Source: Whitmania pigra (taxonomy: Eukaryota > Annelida > Clitellata > Hirudinida > Haemopidae). From it: 64,000 nucleotides of DNA. The position numbers and the translations under genes were made by a program. The notes beneath the pieces are model-generated. The model searched no databases and was not told the DNA's origin. It worked only from the letters and a program-made list of their open reading frames with translations. Positions 54,401 to 62,748 of this stretch are shown piece after piece; the stretch's first letter is position 1; every line of letters begins with the position of its first letter. The stretch is from contig JAJTWR010000431.1 in assembly GCA_021613335.1 (NCBI GenBank), positions 1,364,001 through 1,428,000 on the forward strand, written 5' to 3'.

Positions 54401-57400
54401 CCACGAGTTAGGAAGACTCTGGGAGGCTCGCGCCAACTCCACCCGAGGGATTGAGTGCGCTGAAGCGTGGCTCAAGGCCCATACAGCGTACCGGCGCGCT
54501 CGCGACGAAACCGCGGCGAGCCGCAGTGCGCAAGCAGCGTTCCAAGCGGACCAAACCCATGAGCTTGCGTTTGAGACCGCCCTCGAAGACGCAAGCAAAG
54601 ACGACCAGCGCACGGCGCAGTTGCTCCAACAGCGTGCGGCAGTGGCGTCGTCGTCGGAGGCCCGCGATCATCTGCGCCGCCGGGCGGAGATACTCTCCAA
54701 TTCGGACACGCCCTTGGCCGCCTCTGCAGCCTGGGATGACTACCTCGCCTACGCGCCGGACGACTTGGCGGCGCTGCAACTTCGCGCGGACCTCGCCGCC
54801 AATAGTGGTGGGCCGCGCGCGGCGATGCCGTTCGATCGCGCACTCCTCGAACGTGGTCGCGAGGCGCTACCGCTCAACATCCGCGCCGGAGCGCTCATGC
54901 GCATCGGCCATGGCTCCATGGACGCGAATGCCTACCGGGATGCAGCAGCCTCATTCATGGAGGTGGTGAAGCTCCCGGTCGCCACCATCATGCACCTCGA
55001 AGCCCTTCAAGGCGCCCAAGAGGCCTACACCCGCCTCGGAAACTACGAAGGACAATTCCGGGTAGGGCTGCTCCTCGTCGCTGAGGCGACCGGTGACGAA
55101 GCGGTGGCCCTATACCAACGGCTCTCGGAGATGCCGGTCGCCGGGGCCCTGCGACTGCCCGCGCTTCGCTGGCTCGCGCTCCACACCCCGAGCAACTTCC
55201 CCGCGCACCAGCGGCTCGTCGAAGTACTGGAGGCAGAGGGGCTTCATGCGGAGGTCTTCGCGGAGCACGAGCGCTTCGCCGCAGTCGCGGAGCCGGATTC
55301 GGCGATGGCCGCGTTCTTCTCGGCGGCGCGGGTCGCGCTTGCGCTCGGCGACAGCGTGCGCGCCCGAGACTACGGCCTGCGAGCCCTCGCCATCAGTGGC
55401 TTGAGTGAGGCGGCGTTGGAGATTCTCGTCGACGAGGGGAAACGTTCCGGGATTCCGGAGCTGGTAGAGGGAGGGCTCGAGAAGCGTCTTGAGCTGACCA
55501 GTGACCCTCATACCGCAAAGATTTTGCGAGTCGAACTCGCGACGGCTGTCGGGCGACGAAAGGGGGTCGCAGCAGCCCAGCAAATCTTGGAACCGCTCCT
55601 CGCAGAGAAACCGCCGTCGGCGGGCGCGGTGTTGGCGTTCGGCGCGCTCGAAGACCTTGCCCAAGCCACGGGAGATCTCCGCGGTGTAGCCACGGCTCGC
55701 GAACGCGCCGTGGAGCATCTGCGCGGGCGCAAAGCTGTTGAGAAACAATTCTCCGCCGCCGTCGCTTGGATGGAGGCCGACGACCCCGAGCGCGCAGTGA
55801 AAGGCTTCGTCGCGGCGCGGAAGATTGATCCGGACGTCGTCCAGGAACAACTCAAACTCTTCGAAGTCCAAGACCCAACCTCCGCAGAGCTTCTCATCTC
55901 CGCCGTGAGTCGCGCCGACGAGCATCGCGATCGTCCTGCGGCCGTACCTCCGCCGCTGCCGCCGCGAGCAGCGAAGCCGACTCCACCGCCGCCGGTCGAG
56001 CCACCGAAGACGAGCGTAGTCCCCAACAAAGCGCAACTGCTCGGCGGCTCAATGTTGGCGCGTGGCGAAGACCTCGAAACCAAGCTGCCCACGGGTACGC
56101 GCACCGGCGTCCGCGTGCCCGACCAGTTTGAGGCCATTCTTCCCGAAGGCGATTCGCGCGAGCCCTGGCAATTCTCCTTCGGCACCGGATCGACGGCTTC
56201 GCAGATGCAGCCGGACCCGAAGCTCGCGAAGTTCGTCCTTCCGCCGCGCAAGAAGAGCAGTGTCCCGATGAACCTCACCAGGAGCGCGACGATAGAAAAA
56301 CCGCCGCCCGTCGAGGCTCCGGCGAAGCCGCAGCAACAGACTTCGGCGAAGACGTCTTCGGTTTCCAAGGTGAAACCGTCGGTGGACGAAGCGCGAGTTC
56401 CCGAGGCTCCCGCTCCAGAGAAAAAAACTGCGCCTTCCGAGACTGCGATGCAGCCGCTCGTCGAACCGGAACGACCGGCAGCACCAAAGAGTGCTTCGCC
56501 TTCGGCTGTTTCCTCATTGAAGCCCGCCGTGGACGCGACCCCAGCCGAAGGAGCTGCGGTGCCCACAGGCGTGGCACCGATAGCAACCACCTCGCCGCAA
56601 CCGGCTTCGCCGGAACTCTCGAAGCCAGAGTCGAAGCGGCCTGCGCCGCCAGTGATGGACCCGCTCGACGAAGCGCTCTCGAAGGTGGGCCTGGCCGAGG
56701 AGGGCCCGCAGCAGCACTCTTCTCTCTCCTCGTTTGTGTCGAAGAAGTCGGCAATCGCGGGCGCCCCGAACGAACCAGCACCCCCGGAGCGGGACCCGTT
56801 TGCGGAAGCCTTCGACCAACAGGCGTTGTTCGGCGACGCCCTAAAGAAGAAGTCTTCACCCTCGGCGATTTCACCGAAGAAGCCTACGCCCCCGCCGGTT
56901 CCTGTCGAACAGCCAGCAGTGTCGGCGGCTCTCGAGAAGGACCCGCTCGCAGCAGCATTTGACCAACAACCGTCACAAGGAGACACCCTCAAGGCAAAGA
57001 CGTCCTCTTCAGCGATTTCGCGCGAGAAGTCCGCCGTGGCACCGCCCCCGGTTGAAAAGGCTCAGCCGCCGGAAGTGCCTCCGGAAAACCCGGACGCTCT
57101 CACCGAGAAAACAGCCTACGCGGCTGCCTTGTTTGGTGATCTCACCCCTGGGGATGAAGCGTCGGGGGAGTCGAGCCTGGCACCGGTTGACCCGCCTCTC
57201 CCCAAGAGCACGCTGGAGGAGCTACATTCTGAGAAGGCGTTGTACGGCAAAGCGTTGTTTGGCGAAGTGACACCCGGAGTGGCGGCGCCGAAGGAAACGC
57301 ACATGGAGAAACCGACGACTGAGCCGAGTCTGCCCATAGATTCACCCAAGGACCTCCCGCCGTTGAAAGCCACCGAGGATAAGGAGTCCTACGGGAAAGC

Positions 57401-58679
57401 CTTGTTCGGCGATTTGACTCCTGAGGAACCCGAGTTCGACACAAACGCTCCCCGGAAGGCTGTGGTCGACCCGGGTCCGCTCAAGGACCCCATCAACATC
57501 TCGCCCTCTCAACAGGCGCGAAACGCGAAGGAATTGCTCGGCGGCGCGCTCGGAAGCCGCCTTTCGTCGATCAAGCCACCCCCCGAAGCACCCGCGGCGA
57601 GCGCCGATGCGACGCTCCGCTTCGCGCCGGAGAAGGCAGCGCCAGCTCCGGCGGATGCACCCATCCCCGCGGCGCCCATCGCTGCCTCCGATAGCGATGA
57701 AGCGACGAATGACGGCACACTCGAAGTCGTCTCGCTCACCGCGGCGACGCCGCCGCCGATGACCGCTTTGAATCAGCCAACGCAAGAACCTCCGGCACCG
57801 CTTCCACCGGACGAGATGGTGCTCACCTCCTCCGACGAACTCGTGCTCGCGGCCGAGCAGGAGCTGCGACTTGGAGACAATTCCTCGGCGGCCTCCCTTA
57901 TTCAATCCATCGATGCGCAAGGAAATGCGCGGCCGTCGGTCATTCGCCGCCTCGCTTCCAAACTCGCGGCGAGTGGCGCAAGCGCGGAGGTGGCGTTGCC
58001 TCTCCTCGTGCGTCACTTGAAGAAGGTTCCCGGCGATATCGAGGCCTGGAAGGGCCTCGGAGATGCGCTCGCTGGCCTCGGCCGCAACAGCGAATCGCTG
58101 CGCGCCAAAGGGTTTGTCGGCGGCCTTACTCCCGACGGACCCAAAGCCACGCCCAGCAAGGCCCGTTCCCTCGCGGGAGTGGTGCCGTCGAATCTCGAAG
58201 CGCCCAAGAACATCAGCCCGCTCAATGCGGATACGATGCCGCGCCTCGCCCAGGCGACGCAGGCAATCCTCCAGACCTTCGGCGCCTCCTCGGTGCTCCC
58301 GGCGCTGGAACTCGGTGGCGGCTGCTGGGTGTACTTGGCGGGGAAAACCCTCGTCATCGGCGCCGGCACGTTACAGATTTTGAGCCCTGGTGAGCTGCCG
58401 ATAGCCGTCGCTCTCGCCTTGCGCATGGGCGAGGCGTGCTACGAGCTCGGTCGCGTGGAAGACCCGCCGGGACTTTCGCGCGCGCTCCTCGAAGCCGTCC
58501 ACGCCTACCCGTCGACCCATGCGGCTTGCCGGGTCCTCGGCGTCTTCACTGCCTTGAGCCAAAAACTTCCGACGAACGGCGTCGCCGTCGTCAATGCGCT
58601 CGTCGCTACCAAAACGTTCTCGGAACTCGTTTCCTCGGAGCTTGAGCGCATCGAAGCGAGAACCGTGACCGGTCCATGA
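48489..58679 (+). CDS. Giant TPR protein with motif-repeat tail and degenerate C-terminal domain
   Basis: The 3,396-aa protein has a distinct N-terminal domain (about 1-220: LGILEITIDQALIAREIRRV, HLRPGHLECEAFLPAPKPV). About 2,200 residues of TPR-like helical repeats follow (for example LSPNEAAPYLRLGRVAEHSE, RLGRTSEAVTALEHSARLYP). Next comes a Pro/Ser/Lys-rich disordered tail (about 2480-3100) with three YxxALFGxxTP copies and AFDQQ units, then a C-terminal domain (VYLAGKTLVIGAGTLQIL, LALRMGEACYELGR). It is a probable scaffold for a large envelope or motility complex, as other giant myxobacterial TPR proteins are. ATG 48489 is preferred to GTG 48456. Its stop overlaps the next gene. Confidence 0.85.
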   Translation: MAKSSQTSKENVGPELRLLDRRAFVGFPPVELAPGVVVTELALHIPEVRFPLDVTGGPAKFQRKRLELGILEITIDQALIAREIRRVAARLPELTDLKVHLRPGHLECEAFLPAPKPVPVTFKIAFDGDGERLAVYVYDVRLYAFASFPAPRLAVLLVQAFTTGGFLPEIERRGTSGFTTRILPEIVQRAVVSFGYKVPLVDTARLAEASVTTKGLKLRFTAGALPPPAAPDEELMYTLEGARAFAGPEELLAQNRIDEARNAYLSIGAGGEAHPFAAERLLTLLVADPVNQDLALDIASSLERRLGRSATALWVEASVRLRQGENVRAAERFLALCDLSRRSADDASAAFAADAAAEAAVAGDAPHLAVRALQELLGLKPDHLPALRELARASTRIGDRSGAMRAYRRLSALARDANEAANAHVQMARLGASLETDAGAARLQASAALRLAPDHPEALELLAELCFRAGEHLRAIKLVDRLQFVSLANHDVGRASRATLLAGVIWEEGFKNYENARLRYREAAQLSPNEAAPYLRLGRVAEHSEQWQEAFSSYQQAIELAAKTPDDPVARGHARDAHHALARLTKARFGDEARAFGHLEQALALDPGDEVALTALLPYLRAQDAKERIAKVCEQAAAVVEDPLRRAKLLVEAGDVRATYLGEPAAAEKLFLRALDFDGKNRQALLGLLTLAEERKDAPLLGRVLKGLVQTAETPTERSNYLRRLAVVARDVALDLNVAADAYRELANYSPDDLHVLGELISVERRRQDWTGLLWALQQRARVSENRGEVRMAAAALRELGQILDQRLGRTSEAVTALEHSARLYPNADTMMDLAAMSVRSESPERTRGLLESALELLKDDAPKEKLAALQVQLGRACELAGDAQTARQHYTRAFSERRLDDELFERLEALTIEQHLTAELTTIWRQRAEALLQVGRGAVAAPLFLRAGKSCAGAGEVETAIQLLDEGLKASASNVVSSDILDALSSIERSRHRPREAAEFQAMRAKLLHGHEAAVAYTDAALALGDPNRELALLNAAIEQQKDYPKALLRRAALLSPTDERKALADYRVVFEETDEIPEGDELVRAAAIARREGELTLAREWLQRHLKTSPNSPEVAIELARLYGAANNRPKQTEVLLEIYPRLEGALRDETLRELVTGLKELRREKEARELLRAAVHIHEGGRWALEQLFALSEASPGTASEREALLEELLHYTAGAEQVPWLLRRAELYSERGDLAAAKADFAAASALAPNSVEVTEKLALAARAAGASDVELPALAKLLPAPSALERLRALAPACLAEGRRELAYQGFELLAKTESDPNARHQALRGLATTATGATQALAALRAAADVGSTNLRVEANLALAERLAKDPPLAIEALRAVLALTPQHSQALHSLAEYLRRQEDHEELAAVLTTLGGITTGEEAVRTQEELAELYLAVLHKPELAEAALRRLVELKPTDASPRERLADLLVSEGRRREALEMLLASRGLRLPKPKVASFLRRAAGLAREDGDAAGPLELDLLREAEAIEPLQGEELVRLLELMLRDDSPDLRLLRGLARRTSLADAPESTEKTFLELATVAQRQGDAALAEEVLSTLHKARPQSTEVVDALASLQEARDPQGALTLRARHLMQWGDSDKASADMRRIGKQLWQEYGDRNLARPLLRKALNQGAEKLETLRLLVEVLRGSEAVQEHTEALEELAAAELAAGNRAPAAAALMECVELALATDDRAGAERVLSKAVKVVDGPAVAELWLKRVQLRIEDGDVETALEFGERAWEASPTVEVAEPMWALAEGTGEAERRWQERRASFLDVKERSKLLLDWAKEHMTVAPDQALATLREVRRLAPGTQEVDRLYDKLLFDTGAYAEYVSSLEERAIAEADKAVRAGLLQRAATVALDKLKDQRRAVEFLWEASTADPGASQVIADRLMRLDRALAAELDARVLAENPLDPCFDRHANWLADAGSDHELGRLWEARANSTRGIECAEAWLKAHTAYRRARDETAASRSAQAAFQADQTHELAFETALEDASKDDQRTAQLLQQRAAVASSSEARDHLRRRAEILSNSDTPLAASAAWDDYLAYAPDDLAALQLRADLAANSGGPRAAMPFDRALLERGREALPLNIRAGALMRIGHGSMDANAYRDAAASFMEVVKLPVATIMHLEALQGAQEAYTRLGNYEGQFRVGLLLVAEATGDEAVALYQRLSEMPVAGALRLPALRWLALHTPSNFPAHQRLVEVLEAEGLHAEVFAEHERFAAVAEPDSAMAAFFSAARVALALGDSVRARDYGLRALAISGLSEAALEILVDEGKRSGIPELVEGGLEKRLELTSDPHTAKILRVELATAVGRRKGVAAAQQILEPLLAEKPPSAGAVLAFGALEDLAQATGDLRGVATARERAVEHLRGRKAVEKQFSAAVAWMEADDPERAVKGFVAARKIDPDVVQEQLKLFEVQDPTSAELLISAVSRADEHRDRPAAVPPPLPPRAAKPTPPPPVEPPKTSVVPNKAQLLGGSMLARGEDLETKLPTGTRTGVRVPDQFEAILPEGDSREPWQFSFGTGSTASQMQPDPKLAKFVLPPRKKSSVPMNLTRSATIEKPPPVEAPAKPQQQTSAKTSSVSKVKPSVDEARVPEAPAPEKKTAPSETAMQPLVEPERPAAPKSASPSAVSSLKPAVDATPAEGAAVPTGVAPIATTSPQPASPELSKPESKRPAPPVMDPLDEALSKVGLAEEGPQQHSSLSSFVSKKSAIAGAPNEPAPPERDPFAEAFDQQALFGDALKKKSSPSAISPKKPTPPPVPVEQPAVSAALEKDPLAAAFDQQPSQGDTLKAKTSSSAISREKSAVAPPPVEKAQPPEVPPENPDALTEKTAYAAALFGDLTPGDEASGESSLAPVDPPLPKSTLEELHSEKALYGKALFGEVTPGVAAPKETHMEKPTTEPSLPIDSPKDLPPLKATEDKESYGKALFGDLTPEEPEFDTNAPRKAVVDPGPLKDPINISPSQQARNAKELLGGALGSRLSSIKPPPEAPAASADATLRFAPEKAAPAPADAPIPAAPIAASDSDEATNDGTLEVVSLTAATPPPMTALNQPTQEPPAPLPPDEMVLTSSDELVLAAEQELRLGDNSSAASLIQSIDAQGNARPSVIRRLASKLAASGASAEVALPLLVRHLKKVPGDIEAWKGLGDALAGLGRNSESLRAKGFVGGLTPDGPKATPSKARSLAGVVPSNLEAPKNISPLNADTMPRLAQATQAILQTFGASSVLPALELGGGCWVYLAGKTLVIGAGTLQILSPGELPIAVALALRMGEACYELGRVEDPPGLSRALLEAVHAYPSTHAACRVLGVFTALSQKLPTNGVAVVNALVATKTFSELVSSELERIEARTVTGP

Positions 58680-59284
58680 GGTTGCTTCCACTCGCGTTCG
58701 CGGTCGCCGTCGGTTGCACTGCGAATCCGGACACGGCGATTTCCATGGGAAACTACGGCATCACCGTCGCGCCCAGCTCCACGACCTGTAAGTTTCCCGA
58801 TGGCTCAGTCCCCGAAACTCCTTTCGAACTTCGCTTCCAGTTGCAGCGCCCGCTCGACAGCGGCGCTCCGGTGCTCATCCTCGAAGGCTGCGCAGCCTCC
58901 GCTTCGGACTGCCCACGGACGGTCACCTGGGATGGGCAAATCCTCGAATCGACGGTCACGAGTGCTCGGCAATTGGACTGGTGTGGCTGCCCCATGCAGG
59001 TCAGCGAGACCCTGAAGTTCGCCATCTACAGCTCTTCCCAGAGCGAGGCAGTCTTTGGTCAGTGCCCGGATGACCCCTTCGCGGTGCCAGCGCCGTCCGG
59101 AGCGATTCTCAAACCTGGTCCCATCGAAGACGGCTACGACTCGCTTCTCGTCTGTGGAACTGTGAGCAATACCTACGGACCCTACGACGCGGGAGACGCA
59201 GGCAGTACCGGTGATGCGGGGGCCTGCGCGAGTTCCTGCAGGGGGTGCGTTCGGAATTTCTCAGTGCGGGGGCGAAGGCGTTGA
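58676..59284 (+). CDS. Cys-rich lipoprotein coupled to the giant TPR gene
   Basis: ATG 58676 overlaps the TPR stop (ATGA). The 202-aa product has a signal peptide and lipobox (AVGC), a beta-rich mature part with many cysteines ([24 protein letters not shown]) and a [12 protein letters not shown] linker, ending in a basic Cys motif ([14 protein letters not shown]). The final 50 residues are of lower complexity and the true end is less certain. The coupling suggests the lipoprotein works with the TPR protein at the envelope. No family was recognised. Confidence 0.7.
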   Translation: MRLLPLAFAVAVGCTANPDTAISMGNYGITVAPSSTTCKFPDGSVPETPFELRFQLQRPLDSGAPVLILEGCAASASDCPRTVTWDGQILESTVTSARQLDWCGCPMQVSETLKFAIYSSSQSEAVFGQCPDDPFAVPAPSGAILKPGPIEDGYDSLLVCGTVSNTYGPYDAGDAGSTGDAGACASSCRGCVRNFSVRGRRR

Positions 59285-59319
59285 CCGGGCCCCTCGGCAC
59301 TGATGAGAGAGCGGCGACT

Positions 59320-60003
59320 ATGCAAGCTGTCATCCTCCTTTCCGGCGGTCTCGATTCGGCGGTCTGCCTCGCTTGGGCGCTGCACCGGGGCTTTGTGCCA
59401 GTGGCGCTCACCATCGACTACGGGCAACGACACCGCGTCGAGGTCGAGCAGGCGAAGCGCATCGCTGAGAGCTTTCGCGTGCGTGACCACCGCGTCCTGC
59501 GGCTCGACCTTGCAGCCATCGGCGGCAGCGCGCTCACAGCAGCGCTCCCTGTTCCCAAACACGAATCGGTGGAAGAGCTTCCGGCGGGGATTCCACCCAC
59601 CTACGTTCCGGCGCGCAACACGATTTTCTTAGGGCTCGCGCTCGGCCTCGCAGAGGTCGTCGGTGCCCGCGACCTCGTCATCGGGGTGAACGCGGTGGAC
59701 TACTCCGGGTATCCCGATTGCCGACCGGCGTTCATCGCGGCCTTCGAAGCGCTCGCGAAGTTGGGCACGAAGGCGGGCACCGAAGGGCGTGCGGTGCAGG
59801 TGCATGCGCCGCTCACGAATTTATCCAAGGCCGACATCGTCCGCTTGGGCATCGAGCTGGGGGTCGATTTTTCGGTGACCCACAGTTGCTACGATCCCTC
59901 GCCCGCGGGACTCGCCTGCGGGCGGTGCGATGCGTGTCTCTTGCGCGCAAAAGGCTTCGCCGAAGCAGCAGTGCGAGACCCCACCCGCTACGAACCTCGA
60001 TGA
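59320..60003 (+). CDS. queC: 7-cyano-7-deazaguanine synthase
   Basis: QueC converts 7-carboxy-7-deazaguanine to preQ0 with ATP and ammonia, on the route to queuosine in tRNA. The 227-aa protein has the PP-loop [10 protein letters not shown] (residues 8-17), [15 protein letters not shown], and four zinc cysteines in [23 protein letters not shown] 59320 is chosen because the PP-loop starts at once; the upstream frame adds an unlikely tail. Its stop overlaps the dipeptidase start (60000-60003). queD, queE and queF are not in the window. Confidence 0.96.
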   Translation: MQAVILLSGGLDSAVCLAWALHRGFVPVALTIDYGQRHRVEVEQAKRIAESFRVRDHRVLRLDLAAIGGSALTAALPVPKHESVEELPAGIPPTYVPARNTIFLGLALGLAEVVGARDLVIGVNAVDYSGYPDCRPAFIAAFEALAKLGTKAGTEGRAVQVHAPLTNLSKADIVRLGIELGVDFSVTHSCYDPSPAGLACGRCDACLLRAKGFAEAAVRDPTRYEPR

Positions 60004-60599
60004 TGCCCTTCTTCCTTTGGACGCTCGTGCTCACAACCTCGCCCGACATGCCGCTCGTGCGGGTGCGCGAGGTCATCCCCGACGCGGTCATCGAGCTGCG
60101 CTACGCCACGCCGCGAAATCTCACCGGCACGGCCATCTACCCCGCCGAAGCGGAGTGCCTGCTACTCCCAGTGGTTGCTACGCGACTCGCACGCGCCGCC
60201 GACGACCTGCGCCGCCGAGGCTTCCGGATACTGCTCTGGGATTGCTACCGCCCGACCTCGCTGCACCACAAGCTCTGGGAGGCGTTGCCGAGGGCGGGCT
60301 TCGTGGCAGCGCCGTCGCGCGGCAGCCAGCACAGCCGCGGCGCCGCCGTCGATATCGCTCTCGCCGACGCCGATGGGCAGCTCGTGGAAATGCCGACGGA
60401 CTTCGATGTATTTACAGCGGCGACCCCTCGCGATGCGCGAGCAGTGAGCAAAGCGGCACTGACCCATCGGCGAATCCTCCGCGGTGCCTTGGAGCGCGCG
60501 GGGTTTGAGAATTATGAACGCGAGTGGTGGCACTTCGCCCTACGTCTGCGTCCGCTGCCACCGCAAAGAGACGAACCGCTGCTCGTAGTCGAGCGCTAG
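60000..60599 (+). CDS. D-Ala-D-Ala dipeptidase (VanX-like, M15D)
   Basis: The 199-aa protein has a short signal-like N-terminus ([14 protein letters not shown]) and the M15D zinc site: [13 protein letters not shown] (SxHxxGxxxD, about 110-122) and EREWWHF (ExxWH). It also has [15 protein letters not shown], including the usual Arg. The enzyme should cleave D-Ala-D-Ala dipeptides, for peptidoglycan turnover. Ddl in this window makes that dipeptide, but resistance-type VanHA genes are absent, so a recycling role is more likely than glycopeptide resistance. The start overlaps queC as ATGA. Confidence 0.9.
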   Translation: MMPFFLWTLVLTTSPDMPLVRVREVIPDAVIELRYATPRNLTGTAIYPAEAECLLLPVVATRLARAADDLRRRGFRILLWDCYRPTSLHHKLWEALPRAGFVAAPSRGSQHSRGAAVDIALADADGQLVEMPTDFDVFTAATPRDARAVSKAALTHRRILRGALERAGFENYEREWWHFALRLRPLPPQRDEPLLVVER

Positions 60600-60644
60600 C
60601 CGAGGTGCCGCGATACAATTTCCTCAAATTCAAAGGAGCTACGA

Positions 60645-61328
60645 GTGAACCGGAAAAGCGTCGTCTTGTGCGCCGTATTTGGTGTCGTGTCCTTCGCAGG
60701 TTGCGAAGTCCCTCATGGCGGCGGCAGTCCCGACACCGGGGTGAAGGTGCCGACGGATTCTCGGGATGGCTCTGTTTCCGACGGCGGAACAGACACCGAT
60801 GGCGGAGGAACTAATTCAGATTCCGGTGTCCCAGACTCCGGAGCAGTCGCCGATGACGGAGGAACTCCGGATGCTTCGGGTTTCACCATCACCTCCACGT
60901 CGTTTGCTGACAAAACCAATATCCCGCTCAAGTACGCCGCGAACTACGCTTCGGGCAACAACGTCTCCCCAGCAGTCACGCTCCCGTCCGGCTTGCCAGC
61001 GGGCGCAACCGCCTGGGCGGTCTATTTCTACGACATCAGCGCCGGAGATTTTCCGCACTGGGTAGTCGTGAACATCCCCGCGTCAGTGAAGTCGATTCCG
61101 GAGAACGGCGGGGATGAGCTCGGCGCCTACGTCATGCTGCCCTACACCGGCCCGTACCCACCACCGGGTAGCGGTCGGCACACGTACATCCTCAGGGTGT
61201 ACGCGCTGAACCGAAACCTTCCGAATCCGCAGCCGTCTAACGGGGAGTCGAGAGCCGAATTCGAAACGAAATACGCGAGCTACATCGTCGCTTCGACAAT
61301 CTACACCGGCTATTACGAGCGGCCGTAA
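60645..61328 (+). CDS. PEBP-family (YbhB/YbcL) lipoprotein
   Basis: The 227-aa protein has a lipobox (FAGC), a Gly/Asp-rich linker (SVSDGGTDTDGGG through DDGGTPDASG, to about residue 78) and a C-terminal PEBP-like domain (FADKTNIPLKYAANYASGNN, HWVVVNIPASV, GRHTYILRVYALN). PEBP proteins bind small ligands; the bacterial members' role is unclear. GTG 60645 with AAGGAG seven bases upstream decides the start. The DGG linker style matches other lipoproteins in this window. Confidence 0.85.
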   Translation: MNRKSVVLCAVFGVVSFAGCEVPHGGGSPDTGVKVPTDSRDGSVSDGGTDTDGGGTNSDSGVPDSGAVADDGGTPDASGFTITSTSFADKTNIPLKYAANYASGNNVSPAVTLPSGLPAGATAWAVYFYDISAGDFPHWVVVNIPASVKSIPENGGDELGAYVMLPYTGPYPPPGSGRHTYILRVYALNRNLPNPQPSNGESRAEFETKYASYIVASTIYTGYYERP

Positions 61329-61335
61329 ACCGCTG

Positions 61336-62748
61336 TCACTTCCCGGTGCCGACGACCTCGCCTAAGCGGCCTTCGGCGGCGGCGAGTTCGGCCTTGCGAA
61401 TTTCGAGCTGGGCGCGGGCGTTGACGGCCGCCGACGCGGCGAAGAACCGTTGGCTGTCGGCGGTAGCAAGTTCCAAGCTGGTGCTGAAGCCGGCGCGGTA
61501 GGCCGAGGCGATGTTCTTCTGGGCTTGGTCGGCGAGCTTCACTTGCAGTTCCAGCTGCTCCAGCGCTTTTTCGGCAGCTCGGAGGTTCGCTCGCGCACCG
61601 AGCCACGTCGCCTGCGCTCGCGCGCGGGTGCTGGTGAGTTGGGCTCGGTATTCAACGGTCTTCGCGTCGTTTTCTAGGCGCTGGGTGGAGCGAAGCCCTT
61701 GGTCGTACAGAGTCCACTGCAGAGAAATGATGCCGTCGAAGATCCAGTTGGTTCCGGCGAAGGCCTTGTTCGAGTTGTAGGTGCCCTTCGCTTGGGCGAC
61801 GATGGACGGCAACCACGCGAGCCGGTCGAACGTGTTGAAGCGTCGCTGGGATTGGAGCGCGAACTCCTGGCTGCGGATGAGGTACGTCTTCCCCCAAGGG
61901 GTTTCGTCCTCCTTCGACATCGGCAGCTCAATGCGGGTCACGACCCCCGGCGTCGGGCGCACCGACTCGCCGACCATCGACTCCAAAATCGCTAGCAGCG
62001 CCTGCTGCTGCCCGGAGAGCGTCGCGAGGGTCGCGCGCGCTTGTGCAGCCTCGCCTTGCGCGCGCAGCACAGCCACTTGGGTGCTCATGCCTGCCTCGCG
62101 CAGCGACTGCGCGTCGCGCTCGCGGGTGAGCGCAACCTCTTCGGCCTCGGCGGCGGCTTTGGAGAGTTGTTCGATGCCTTCGAGGTTGAGGAACACCCGC
62201 GCCACCGCGAGGAACACCTGCTCCCGCGCTTCGAGCTTCCCGTACTCCGCCGCCCGCGCGCCTTCACGCGCCGCTGGCAAGAGGAAGAGCTGCGGCGTGA
62301 ACAATATCTGCTGGGCGACCAGGGTCCCGTACAGCGAGTTGTTCGCGACGATGGTGATGGGTTTCATGTTTTTGCTGAGTTCGTTCGAATACGTCTGGAC
62401 GATTTGGTCGACGGTGGTGTTGTTCGGGCCAGGGATGTTGTACGCGGGCCCGACGCCTTGCAGGGCTGTGCGCAGCGTCGAGGTCATAATCGGCGTGAGC
62501 AGCCCGGTGTCGAACTGCTGGAGCGCCGAGCTGTAGTCGTAGGCCACCGACAGGACGAGCGATGGCAGAATGGCCGCGTAGGCGCGCGAAGTTTGTGCGA
62601 TTTTCTGGTCGGCTTGCGCCCGCGCCGCCGCGAGGTCCGGGTTGCGCGCCTCCGCTAACGCGAAGGCTTCCTTCAAGGTCACCGACCGCGGCTCCGATTG
62701 GGCGTAGGCGACGCCCGCCACACACAGGCATAGAGAGAACAGTTTCAT
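61336..62748 (-). CDS. TolC-family outer-membrane efflux protein
   Basis: The 470-aa protein has a signal peptide (KLFSLCLCVAGVAYAQ) and two long helical OEP repeats: SVTLKEAFALAEARNPDLAA at the start and EAREQVFLAVARVFLNL followed by a coiled-coil. The second half repeats the pattern (RRFNTFDRLAWLPSIVAQAK, TSLELATADSQRFFAASAAV). It forms the outer-membrane channel of the RND pump encoded just upstream. The start overlaps the RND stop (ATGA 62745-62748). The converging PEBP gene ends 7 bp away. Confidence 0.93.
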   Translation of the reverse strand: MKLFSLCLCVAGVAYAQSEPRSVTLKEAFALAEARNPDLAAARAQADQKIAQTSRAYAAILPSLVLSVAYDYSSALQQFDTGLLTPIMTSTLRTALQGVGPAYNIPGPNNTTVDQIVQTYSNELSKNMKPITIVANNSLYGTLVAQQILFTPQLFLLPAAREGARAAEYGKLEAREQVFLAVARVFLNLEGIEQLSKAAAEAEEVALTRERDAQSLREAGMSTQVAVLRAQGEAAQARATLATLSGQQQALLAILESMVGESVRPTPGVVTRIELPMSKEDETPWGKTYLIRSQEFALQSQRRFNTFDRLAWLPSIVAQAKGTYNSNKAFAGTNWIFDGIISLQWTLYDQGLRSTQRLENDAKTVEYRAQLTSTRARAQATWLGARANLRAAEKALEQLELQVKLADQAQKNIASAYRAGFSTSLELATADSQRFFAASAAVNARAQLEIRKAELAAAEGRLGEVVGTGK

